Origin: Lineus longissimus
Lineage: Eukaryota; Nemertea; Pilidiophora; Heteronemertea; Lineidae
DNA length: 64,000 bases
Assembly (NCBI RefSeq): GCF_910592395.1
Contig: NC_088322.1
Span: 7,373,431 to 7,437,430 of the forward strand
Direction: 5' to 3'
In this document: positions 11,201 through 22,053 of the stretch, in pieces
How positions within the stretch are numbered: the first letter of the stretch is position 1
Layout of the letters: the number at the start of each line of letters is the position of its first letter
Notes under the pieces: generated by a model
What the model saw: only the letters and a program-made list of their open reading frames with translations
Told to the model about the DNA's origin: nothing
Databases searched by the model: none
Program-made: the position numbers and the translations under genes

Positions 11201-14200
11201 CTAATTCATGAAGTGGGGAAACAAAATCAATGCCAAAAAAAACATAGACCCCACAAATATGGTCCAATTAGGTTTTCTAGACAATTTAGGCAAATTTATA
11301 GCACTTTATTGATTTTTCAAATTCGATTCTTTTAACAGAAAATTGCATCAAATACATCAATTTATACAATACTTAAACTATCATAATGTATTTCTAATTT
11401 AAAGCTTCGATATACCTTATAATAAGGTAAGGTAATGCAGACAAATTTATACTATTTATAGTAAGAAATCCAACGTCAGCCTGATCTATGTCAGTAAACC
11501 TGCCGCCTGACTTTACTTAGAAACCTAACCAAGGCTGTTACATAACATGTAAACAAAGCCGTTAATTTGCTATATCTCTGGACTGGGTTCTTCAATTTTG
11601 ATCAAACTTGATTTAATGCGGAGCTTTAAGTCCAGTGTTTGAGGATTTGTACATGTCATGCAATCATAAAAGCAGGAGTCATGGCCTTTAAGCTTGGAGT
11701 GATAATTGTAGCTCTTAGCGATTAAGTGATAATTAAATATGTTTAAGAAATTGAACGGTGATTTCAACGATATGAATTTTCCTGACTTCAAAAGAAATGC
11801 AGGCCAACTTTGAATAAAAATTCCATTACATTTCCCGTTATTCTCTTCGGTGAACGAATGGGCCAGCTGGAAGCCATTTTTCCTATTAAAAACCAAACAC
11901 ATGCACCTCATGCCCAAATTGTTCCTTTAATCCTAAAAAATGCACTGTCATCTTCGAGAACAAAGAACAGGGACACACCTTTATGCTATTTGGATAAAAG
12001 TCCGGGTCAGCCAGATATTTCCTTGTCTTATATACGAATTTTCCTGCTTCTACGAATCTGTGATAAAACAAGGCAGCCTGCTCGGGTCCTTCTTCGAGGT
12101 CCTTTTTTGTCATGTGAAAACCTGGCAAAAGAAACGAGCATTTAAACGAAAGCAATCACGAGTCCATGCACTCTTAAATTAAAGGTTGTCGAACTCCTGA
12201 AAAACGTCGATGAAACATTATCTCGCAAAGAATCCATTTTTGACCCAACCGGTCATTGAAAACCTTTTGAAAACGTTTTGATGACGAGGCAAATTGAACG
12301 GTCATGAATGAAATGAAGCAGGACCGATGTCTGAAAGAGAGTCACTACACTAAAACCTATTCAGTCAAAGCAAGGCGCAATGCACATGTCTTATACTCAT
12401 GAGAATTAAGTAAATTGCGACTAAGGTGTTTCGGTGTTTTGACTTTGGAATTAGTGCTTGGTTTCTCTGTTCATGAGTCAGATTGACTTGGCTCCTTTCG
12501 GAGGGATGCAGAAAATGAAAATATGCACACCTACCTTCAAGAATGCGGAAAAAGAGTGGTATCAGACCACCGTAAGAGGGCGGTGGTAGCGTGTAGTAAC
12601 GATGACCACCAACATTGTCGGCTATTGCATCCCGCCACCTGGCGGAATAGTTGGAAAGGTCCTCCAAAGTGAAACGTCCTCCTTTAAAGAAGACGGGTAA
12701 TTGTTACTTTGTATCATCACCTACCAGCTTGGGGACTGGCGATGTCTTCAGCGGATGGCCTCTCAAATGATAGAGTAAATGGGGAGCCTTCGATGAAATT
12801 AACAAAGACATACCTCGCAAATCGAGCGACCGCGGACACGACTTTGACATGACCGAGCAGGCAATTCTGCGGGAATGAAGGGTGAAACTCCCCGAACTCA
12901 AAACAAAACGGGGATCCTTGTGCGTGGTTACAGCATTGTAATCGGTGACCAAATCTTTGGCTGCTGCAGGTGGTCACCCGGGCGGCAAGCTAGCAGCATA
13001 AGTATAGAATGAATGACACATTTAGGTAATGAAAAAAATCCTCTGAATAAATCCCTTCTTACTTAGTTCCTTTACGATATCCCTGGCTATCTTGCCCTTG
13101 TAGAAATCAACTCCACCGAACTGAGCAAGTCGTCTGTAAGTCTTAGCGAGCTGCGGATAGAACACGATGTCTCCTTCCTCTTTGGGCGCTCCTGTCGATT
13201 CGTCAAGGTACAATGCTCTGAAATGGTAGTTTAAACACAACATTTCTTCAGGAATCGGCCAAAGCTGAGAACGTTTGGGAGCCACTTTACCAACTTAAAT
13301 TGATTTTAAAACCATTTCTCAGGTTGGATACCACTTCGTTTAATCAAAAAAAGCCTGTTACGGTTTCACGGTTTTCACTTTTTAACTGAATTTTCCTTTT
13401 CTAACAATTGACGCCAATCTTCAAAACATTGCGCGCGACTAGGGCAGCAATACTGGACGTGGCACTTGTCATTTTAATCCAAACCACGTTGGTTGAATAT
13501 GTGCGGGTCTTGACTCTCTGAGTGGAAATCTTGCTTTAAAAAAACCCGGTGCTGCTGTTTATAGATAAGCTTCGCTGCAAAGCCAGCGTAGCTAAAAATG
13601 GCTAGTCAAATTTGGTCGTCAAAACGTAGGTACTCATATTTTTGCGTTTCATGTGTTTTCCCGTCACTTTTACAGCGGGTTTGTTTCATTCTGTTACAAA
13701 GGACATCTGGACAAGTTAAATCAGTGCCGAGTCAAACACACCTCAGTGATGGATTTGTTTTTACATCCTCAATCATAGTCTCGTTGACATAGTCCGGATA
13801 GACGAGGGCATCTGCCGTAGAGAAATCAAGGGGGACACCTTCCTCCATCATCTTGATGCTTGGTTCAAATAACTCGGCCCAGGGAAGGCGGCCAAATCGA
13901 TTGTGTGCTGCCTGTAAGGCAGCCATCGCCCCTGGAACTGCTATCGAAGGGAGTCCTGGAAAGGTACGTAATTGTGATTGTATTCAGCACGGAGTTTAAA
14001 GAAGATGACTGTTTTAACAACGGTGCGCTTTTAGTAATTGGTACGAAGAGGGAGTTTTTCATTTATAAGACAGATTTCGTACATCCCATAGCAAAACCTC
14101 CCTCTAACGAAACGAACCATCAAAACCTAGTTACGAGTCGTATTGTTGCCGATTTTCGAATGTGGCGGCTGTGCAGGACCTTAGGCATGCTGTAAAACGG

Positions 14201-15833
14201 AGGTCACGCCTCATGTGAGGATACTGCAATATCATGATCATTTCTCAAAGAGAAGAGCAGGCGTTTGGGTTCCGTTTCAAAAGTCGGGTCGGGTCTTCGG
14301 AATAAACTCTATAGAAAAAAGAAACGATTTTTTTACTCCGCAACGGAGCTGGCAGGAACTTTGCTATCAACAGACCACAAATCTGAAGGTAGGGGAAGGA
14401 GGGGTTGTCAAAAGGTAACCTTTTGCTTGATTCTCTTCGTCAGCATATTGCTCTAAATCTGCAGCTGCTGCCGGCGCTGTCGTGAGGCCATCTATTGGAA
14501 AGGATTGTTTCTTCTTCCTTTGGAGGAGAAAAAATATAGATATACTGGTTTAGGTAATCAAGTGCAGAAGCTGCTTCACAGAGGAAACTGAGTCTGCTGG
14601 GTGTTCATCTTCTCTATCAGCGTCCGCTCTGTACTTGTCTCTACCAGCGTCCGCTCTATACTTGTCTCTATCAGCGTCCGCTCTATACTTGTCTCTATCA
14701 GCGTCCGCTCTATACTTGTCTCTATCAGCGTCCGCTCTATACTTGGGCGACCTTCATAGTGTTAAACAATTAAAGGGGCACCTTAATACTACACAGACAA
14801 AAACACACATTCTCCCCGGGTCTCTTTCCACTTTTACGTGCGTCTTACCACCATCTGTTCAAAACCTCCATAGTAAAATCTACTTCAACAGCGGCTGAAG
14901 ATGGCTTCTGCATACTGCCTTTCAACTCTCTCCCCCCCCCCCCGACGACTTATTTTTCACTAAGTAGTTCTCTCTGAGGGCGCGGTGAATGTTATAGCGG
15001 GCCAGTACAACGGTCACGAGCCGAGAGAGGAGGAGGGAGTGAGAACGGTTCAAAATGATGGGCATACCGATTCGTCCTGCCACCTGATCCAGTGAGTAGG
15101 CAGAGTATCAATACATACCTGTCGTAGATGTTCATGAGTAGGCCGCCTCCGATTCCGGACGCCTCCGGATTCTGCACCCCGACACACAATAGAACAGCTA
15201 CGGTGGCATCAACTGCATGGCCTCCTTTCATCAATATGTCCCTGAAATTAAGAAAGTATTGTGTCTGAGATAAAACAGTCCACATTATTAGGAGCCAGAA
15301 CACCACCACCTCTTTCGTCGTTCCAAGTCATACCGACTAATTTGTGAGTGCATCACAGGAGCTAAATAATTTTAAGACATATGGGGTGCTTTTACTTGAT
15401 TTGCAAATTTTTAACCTGAAAACTAGGTTTGGTTCAAAATTAGGTTGAAGAAAAACCCAACTTTAAAGAAATCGGCCTAGCAGTTTTGGCACAACCAAAA
15501 CAGACAGTGACAGTTACTTATGAAAATGCCTATAGTATACATGTATTTCCAATCTCCACCTACCGACCAACTTTTGAACAAACTGTACTCTCGCTGGCGA
15601 CCGCGGCTTTTGAGTACACCATCTCCTTGCCAAAACACTCTTGAAAGTTCCTGGGCCGCTTGAACGCGTATGTAAAATTGCCGCATTCTTCCATTGGTTT
15701 GGTCCCCAAAATAAACGGATTTGTCTTAACTTCTGTATATGTTGCATGGGAGTCCATCGCCATTGCGAGGAAGACGTAATACCATAACACAACTATGCAC
15801 ATGACCTGGCTGGGGGTGCCTGAACGAGTGTTG
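8218..15833 (-). CDS. Gamma-glutamyltransferase-like protein, copy B (complete)
   Basis: Exons in transcript order: 15833-15564, 15241-15119, 14517-14420, 13955-13742, 13217-13063, 12681-12535, 12121-11979, 10581-10388, 9827-9596, 8768-8646, 8364-8218. From ATG 15802 they give 1815 nt, 604 residues plus stop, against about 570-590 in human GGTs. The frame is open back to the acceptor at 15833, so a short upstream coding exon is possible. Residues 2-16 are a hydrophobic type II anchor, as in GGT1. YSKAAVASE...CSKVGRD and the GIGGG motif follow, then SIAVPG and GRLPW. The predicted nucleophile is Thr416 in LGTSQV. Asn436 and Asp458 of the pocket are kept. By my alignment the positions of human Arg107, Glu420, Ser451, Ser452 and Gly474 read Leu132, Leu455, Thr483, His484 and Ala506. 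A classical glutathione hydrolase is therefore uncertain. Databases may name such proteins scoloptoxin SSD14-like after a venom GGT homologue; nothing here indicates venom use. Confidence 0.93.
8549..8587. repeat. (GAA)n microsatellite in copy B intron
   Basis: Mirror of the CTT tract in copy A, located in the last intron of GGT copy B. It has fewer units. Confidence 0.88.
10755..11687. mobile_element. Non-autonomous DNA transposon with TTAA duplications (piggyBac-like)
   Basis: Ends are AGGCCATAACTCC and GGAGTCATGGCCT, flanked by TTAA at 10751-10754 and 11688-11691. The allelic position in copy A (near 2340) has a single TTAA and no insert, which proves the insertion. Inverted subterminal segments lie near 10930-10967 and 11478-11513. 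It sits in the copy B intron between exons 7 and 8. No transposase ORF is seen. The TTAA target fits piggyBac, but the family call rests on that alone. Confidence 0.82.
14611..14745. repeat. 27-bp minisatellite, 5 units
   Basis: Five copies of a unit beginning TCTCTATCAGCGTCCGCTCT, in the copy B intron between exons 2 and 3. The 87-codon ORF across it is a by-product. Confidence 0.9.
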
Positions 15834-18528
15834 CTGAAAAACAAGAAAAAGCAAGGTATGATATCGTCCACTTTCATCAAAAGGGAAAAATAGTAAAAAT
15901 GGTCAGCACTGTAATATGCTTCATACTGGATTAAGGAGAGCTCAGTTGACATTCGCCAAAGCAGACAAAATATTCAAGCATTATTGTATCTGCCATGCAT
16001 GACGATCTACCGACGTCATGCGTATTTTCTTTAGGGGAATACCTTCGGACTTATCCTCACCGATGGTAAGACGGCATGCAACAATGTCACGATTTTCGAG
16101 TCTGCTCCTGTTTGAATATTTATTCCTGTTTTGAGCCCAATAAAAATTGTTCGAGGGCCAAAACTCACCTCGCTTGTAATCATCGTCAGTACGAACAACG
16201 AACGGAATCACACTGGCACAATTTGAAAATAGTGCGTATAAAGACACAAAAAAAAACTTCCTTTTATGAGGAACATTTTCGTACATGGACTTGAAATACA
16301 CTTTGACAGCAATTTTTAAGCACAAAAACTAAAAGTCCTGTAGTTTACGTGGATGAGCGATGTCAGCAGATTCTGATTGCAATATGGCGGCCAATTCAAG
16401 CAGCGACAGTTGGATCGTTAAACACTTTAGAAGACTGCATCGCTTCATATAGCCGAGAACATTATATTTGCTATAGAAAACCAATTGATTAAGAAAATAA
16501 TATTATTTATGTATGCTTATTTTCCGTTTCATGAAAGTCAAATATCAATTGTATAAGATCCTTCACGGACTTCATATCTACATTTATCCCTCCGGGTTAG
16601 AAACACCGAAAGCACGACATTCTTTTTCATGATAATTTCTTCATGGATAAAAAAATATATATTTGAATAAATAAATAAAAAAGTGACGTTTTGTTATCAA
16701 TACGTATGTTATAGATCTTTTTGTTGTAAGCCCACAATGTATGTATCATTAGTAAACTCCTACCTTAAGCCGTTCGTTAAGAAATCGAAACTAGAAATAG
16801 AATTTGGAAATCCAGGTTTCCCATAGCGATGTTCATGATTGTATGATTGTAATATCTAGCAGATAGCACGAATGAATAAAAGCTCAGTTGAATGGCGAAG
16901 AGAAAACATCCGAATGGATACCGCACAAATGGGAGAGGTTCAATCCATATTCGCGTACATCTGGATGGCCGCGGCGCAGTTGTCGCCTCATAGTCCGATC
17001 GCGTAGAACAAGAAGAGGAAGTTGGTACCCGACGTGCATCGCTCTTGCAAGGTGACGTCAGTATTTGCCACCAAATTTCCGATCAGGTAAAAGACAATCG
17101 CTGCCAGTTGGTTATTAGTCTAGTTTTGCATCTTCATCCTAGGCGCACACTACGCAGGGAAAATACGGCAAACTTATGAACTTAGTAAAATGGAAATTGG
17201 GGAAGTTTCCACCAGCAGCAGTCGCCCACCTACCTTCGGATGATCCGCTACGCAATGAAACGGGAGTTCAACGGAAGATGCCTTTTTGTATTGCACATTA
17301 AATCGCTGGTTGGTGACCTGTATGATTCTTCAATTGTTATTAACATCCCACCTGCTTTTACGGTAATCGTCATGAATTATTGCACGAGTTTGGCCACAAG
17401 GGTTTTGATATGGTCGTATATGTTGCACCTTTATCATAAAGATTTTTAATGATATTGTATTATGGTAATTTATTGGAAGGAGTTAAGTCCATGATATTGC
17501 TACGACATTAAACACTGTCTGAAGAGAATGCCTCGCTTTCCAGTAACTGTGCACTGGGGTGGGTATTTTCAGTTAAACATCCATATGGCCAATAAAGGAA
17601 TTTGGGGGTCACAGTGGCGGCCAGCAGGGATTTCTAGTGATGCAATTCCCCGGCAACTTTATAAATAGTTTTAACGGATTCTTTGACCTCAAGAACCTAT
17701 AGGTAGGCATCAAGATATTCATCCTATGTAAAATATGAGGAAGTGAGATATAGCCCAAAATATGATGTAGTGGCCATCTTGTTTTTGGCGTCACATTTTG
17801 ACCCTTTCCGGGGCCTAAATTTTCCTAAACTTTCGATATGTTGTCCACATGATCCAATAGCACAAGAAAACACCATATAATGTTTTCTATCATTTCTGGG
17901 CGGTTAGGCCTTTTTTTTAAACATAATCCATCAAAACTATTAAAAATCGTAATATGTCAACCCTTTTAATCTTTCGTCAATTATCTACTTGTGAAGCCAG
18001 GTGGTTTGCAGTTGCGACCCCACAGTCAACAACACTTGCATCAATCGTCATCATGATTGTGTGACTGTAAAACAGGTGTTTTGTTTCCGAAAAAAAGAGT
18101 AAAGTGTCCCAGAGTTATCAGTTAGCTTTTGTTTGGCCAATACCTGATTGGAAGTCCCATCTGACCCTGCAATTAAAGAAAGTGGCGAATTCACTTCGTG
18201 CCATCACATCGCGATTTAAGGTGATAAAACGCACGTTCCGTGGAACTTTGCCTTTTCCTTGCAAAACAGAGTGGACTATAAAATGATCCGAAGGTAGGTT
18301 AAAGACATATGATCCGAAGCCAGACAGGTTATAATGGCCTCTAATAAAACTATTCTCAATTTCCAGTTTAACAAGTTCATACCTTGTTTCTACTCACCGA
18401 TGCAGCAATTGTCTTATGAAAAATAAGAGAATCAAGCGGTAATTCTCATCGTGATATTGTGATAATGCAGACTAAGAACAACTAGTCTCGTTTGACCTTG
18501 ATATTTCTTGTATTTCAGCAAAAGTCGT
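15834..18528. other. Head-to-head interval between GGT copies B and C
   Basis: Copy B exon 1 and the copy C equivalent both start at splice acceptors, so noncoding first exons and the promoter of copy B should lie in this 2.7-kb interval. I cannot place them. No ORF here has a recognisable domain or splice partners. Confidence 0.45.
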
Positions 18529-19623
18529 TCAGATGTCCCGTCCCAGGTCATGTGTATAGTCGTGTTATGGTATCACGTCCTACTCGCAAAGGCGATGAAC
18601 GCCCATGCAAAAGCTACAGAGGTGCACGAAAATTCGTTTTTTTTGGGGTCACAACCAATGGAAGAATGCGGCAATTTTACATACGCGTTCAAGCGGCCCA
18701 GGAACTTTCAGTACAACTTGTTCGAAAGTTAGTCGGTGGGTGGAGATTGGAAATATACTATAGGCATTTTCATATGCAATGTCACTGAGTGTCCTTTTGG
18801 GTTGTGTAAAAATTAACAGGCCAATTTCTTCGAAGTTAGGTTTTTCTTCAATTTAATTTCAGAAACAACCAAATTTCCCGGTTGGAGATTTGCTTATCAA
18901 GTTACAAAATTCTGGATTGGGGCGTTTCGATGATTTGGATGGGTAGTCTTGATATATAAGCCGATTTTATTACAGGATTTTGGCACGTTGCCGATTGGGA
19001 GATATAAATAAAATATGCCTATTAATCATTTCATCAAAATTCATCCAATAATAAGAAGTACATTTATAGAACAAAAATCAAAATCATTGCACCACGTCAA
19101 TATACACAATTACAGACATTCTCTTGGGTCCCAAAAATAGATTTAGGAAAAAACTGGGAGGAGATAGACCCAGTAAACTTTTCGCACAGCGTCCCAAGAG
19201 GATAGTGACATTTACTAAAATATGGAAAAGCCTTTTTTATGGTATTCAGGTGATTCTATTGCAGCTGGTCATTTAATAGTTCAGTGATTCCGACATCAGG
19301 AATACGCTAATAAGATGCTGGCGCCGCTTGTCGCTCGGTGTTGACAACGATTCCGAACCACCCCAGTGGCTTTTATTGATCTCCTGTAATTCAATCACAA
19401 ATTAGGCGGGATGACTTGGAACGACGAAAGAGGTGGTGATGTTCTGGCGCCTAATAATGTGGTCTGTTTTATCTCTGACACAATACTTTCTAAATTTCAG
19501 GGACATATTGATGAAAGGAGGCCATGCAGTTAATGCTGCCACTGCCGTTTTATTATGTATCGGAGTGCAGAATCCGGAGGCGGCGGGGATCGGAGGCTGC
19601 ATAGTCATGACCATTTACGACAG
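18529..19623 (+). pseudogene. GGT copy C, two-exon pseudogene remnant
   Basis: Only the counterparts of copy B exons 1 and 2 remain: 18529-18735 (ATG 18550) and 19501-19623. The first encodes the same anchor and MEECGNFTYAFKRP segment. It lacks about 53 bases that in copy B encode ECFGKEMVYSKAAVASES. The deletion shifts the frame into a stop before the donor. In the second exon the GIGGG motif has become GIGGC. Intron similarity to copy B is visible on both sides of the second exon, for example around 19420-19500, and fades near 19710. No third exon is found downstream. The orientation is head to head with copy B. It is a decayed duplicate. A short spliced RNA cannot be excluded, since both donors (GTGGGT, GTATAG) keep GT. 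Confidence 0.85.
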
Positions 19624-19710
19624 GTATAGATTGATACTTGACCTACTTACTGGATTTGATGACAGGACGAAATAGAAGACTGGTCATGCCCGCCATTTTG
19701 AACAATGTCA

Positions 19711-20487
19711 ATGTTTCTGTGTGGCAGTTTACTGAAAACTACCTCGAATAAAAAGGAAAACGGTTTAGGCTGCAAGCTATCATTCATCGGCAAAGTGAAG
19801 TGGCTTTGTCATAATGAATTAGGTGATAACATCACATTATAAAAGTGCAATTATTTTGTGCATGTGAACGTTACAGAATATTATTATACTACCTTTAATT
19901 ACGGAGAATATCCAATGCGCTAGTATCAGTAGTTTTAGTTCATTTTTTTACTCCCAGGGGGCCAAACCTTGTTCCTTGCAGTCCTGCCACCCTGGAGGCA
20001 AATTATGAACACAATTATTCCTTCAGTTAAGAGCAGTTGAAAGAATTTCTGGTAACTGATGTCAATATATGGTTTAGGAGCAATTCATTTTTACGGGAAC
20101 CGATATTTTACGTGAAAGCATATCACGATACGAAAATATGCATTTTTCCTAGCAGTAGGAGTATCAAAAACCTGTGTCTCAGGATGATACCTTCGTGACC
20201 CTTATGCCAAGTGTCTTGCCCAAGGACCTACCTAAATGTTAATGACCCCTCTGCCAAGTGCCTTCCCCAAAGACTCACTATTCTAACTTAGTAATCCTTC
20301 TGCCTTCCCCGTGGACCCAAAATTCTACTTTTGTCACCTTTCTGTCAACTGTCTTGCCCAAGGACCCACACTTCAACCTTTGTGACCCTTATGCCAAGTG
20401 TCTTGTCCAAGGACCCACACCTTCGTGCCCCTGCAACCAAGTGCCCAGACCTCACACTAACAATAAGCCTAAAAGGGAAAAAAATAT
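19711..20487. repeat. Degenerate tandem repeat about 20180-20470
   Basis: Four to five diverged units around GTGACCCTTATGCCAAGTGT followed by CTTGCCCAAGGACC, spaced roughly 60 bp. The wording TTGCCCAAGGAC resembles a segment common in tRNA-derived SINEs (compare 47205-47400), so the array may have grown from a SINE fragment. The stretch 19711-20180 shows no gene. Confidence 0.6.
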
Positions 20488-21030
20488 TTAAGTAAAAAAG
20501 ATGTATTTTGGCATAAAGAATACAATTCACAAAACACATACTGGATCCACTCGCCAATAAGATCCCAAGCCCGATTTCTACTCCCGCCTCAATGGATCGA
20601 GCCTAAACAACCGGACATAATAGTAGGCATTTCGCAGCCATAAAAGGGGTGGGATATCTTGTCTTCGTTTCTTCCAATTGGTCTTTAGTTGTAATATGAA
20701 AAGTTCCGCTGTCGAGTCATGACCATTCATGACGATTACACTGTTAACTCTTGAATAGATATCCCACCCCTTTTATGGCTGCAAAAGGCCTAGTATTGTG
20801 TTCGGCTGTTTATACTCTACCCATCGAGGCGGTGGGACAAATAGGGTATTGTTGGGCTTGGGATCTTATTGGTGAGTGGATCCAGTATAACATTTTAATA
20901 ACCCCGTTGTAAGGATTTCATTATGTGAGCTCTTCAAGGGAGCAATCATTTGTTAATGTTTACTGATTCATATTTTGCATGTATTGTAATGTATTCTTTA
21001 TGCCAAAATACATCTTTTTTATTTAAATCT
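20488..21030. mobile_element. Fold-back element with long imperfect inverted repeats
   Basis: Outer arms pair about 20488-20525 with 20995-21030 (shared core GATGTATTTTGGCATAAAGA). Inner arms pair about 20538-20658 with 20757-20886, including GGATCCACTC...GAGTGGATCC and CCATAAAAGGGGTGGGATAT. No coding sequence lies inside. The layout is that of a non-autonomous DNA or fold-back transposon. I found no clear target duplication. Confidence 0.72.
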
Positions 21031-22047
21031 TTTTTGCATGTAACTCACGGATAATGCCCGGTACATACTTCAACGACTGTTGGACTAGTCATATTTTTCA
21101 AGATTAGACAGTGGCGCCACGATCGGGCAAATGGCAGACCTCATCCTGGATAATCCAGGGTCAGTCGTACATTCCTCCCCTCGCACAGGTACCAGTTCGG
21201 TCGATAGTGCCGAGTGTTGGTCTGAGTTCAGGATGCCGCAGACTGGTTCAGCTGGAGAAATTCTCCGCACTGGCTTGTGAGACCACCACCGGCGCCATCT
21301 GCAGGCACGAGTTTGAGTTGTTGCTTAGCAACTTGACAGCCATATTTGTTTTGAAAGATGGCGGACGCGGGCACCTGCTCTGCCGTTCCGTGATACTTGA
21401 CTGTTTTTACCCCATTTTCGACGCTTTTATACATTTAATGGATCTGTTAATTTGATCAGGTTAATATCCTTCCTTTAGCCGATACTCGATACACGTCATC
21501 TAGACTCAAATATTCTATACGAGTGTTTAGTCCACATGATGTTGATGTTTTGTTTGATCACTCGCTCCACGTCTCTCTCCAGTCACTCTGCGCCTAGCCT
21601 GAGTCTCTGTAGGCCTTTTGTCTATTATTATATCATTTCTGAATTCTGACGAGATCTGAGCGGTCATCTTAAACACCGTCCACCAGATTTGAACATGCAA
21701 AACGTATTTTTTTGTATTATATATGTTTCCCTGCAACACCCAATGTGTATATTGTTATTGTTAGTGTTGTCGCGATATGGAGGTGTGGGAAAGGACAATG
21801 AAGGAAGGGAATGCATAGAGACTATCAATAATGCAATAACAACTGTTCTGACAGACGATTAGGGGGAGTTTACTGGTGGTTAAGGATAGATAATATGCAT
21901 ATTCATTGCAGATCGGCATGTTTCGGAGAGTTCACTTTGCACCTGCAGATTAGCGGCGTAGCAGCCAGCAGGGCCTCTATATTTTTAACCTGTGATTGTA
22001 AATATACATGTAGTACCGTAGTCATACATGGTTATTATATTTTTCAG
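21031..22047. other. Upstream region of CFAP65
   Basis: No coding exon is recognised here. The first coding CFAP65 exon begins at a TTTTTCAG acceptor (22047), so a 5' noncoding exon and the promoter should lie here or further left. Neither can be pinned from sequence. Confidence 0.4.
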
Positions 22048-22053
22048 TACAAG

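Larger units (their letters stand above)
1..13990. repeat. Large inverted repeat carrying GGT copies A and B
   Basis: The left arm (1 to about 5315) and right arm (about 6640 to at least 13955) are reverse complements in exons, introns, the trinucleotide tract, the 3' flank and even the minisatellite: a short stretch lies at 5167-5312 in reverse orientation and the main array at 6641-7722. The left end of the left arm lies outside the window. Arms differ by scattered substitutions and indels, the largest being a 933-bp transposon only in copy B. The spacer between arms is about 1.3 kb. A joined-haplotype assembly error is an alternative. Confidence 0.9.

Noticed and set aside
15981-16325. 114-codon ORF on the - strand upstream of GGT copy B
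   Set aside because: No recognisable domain and no phase link to the copy B acceptor at 15833; may be intron or 5' flank.
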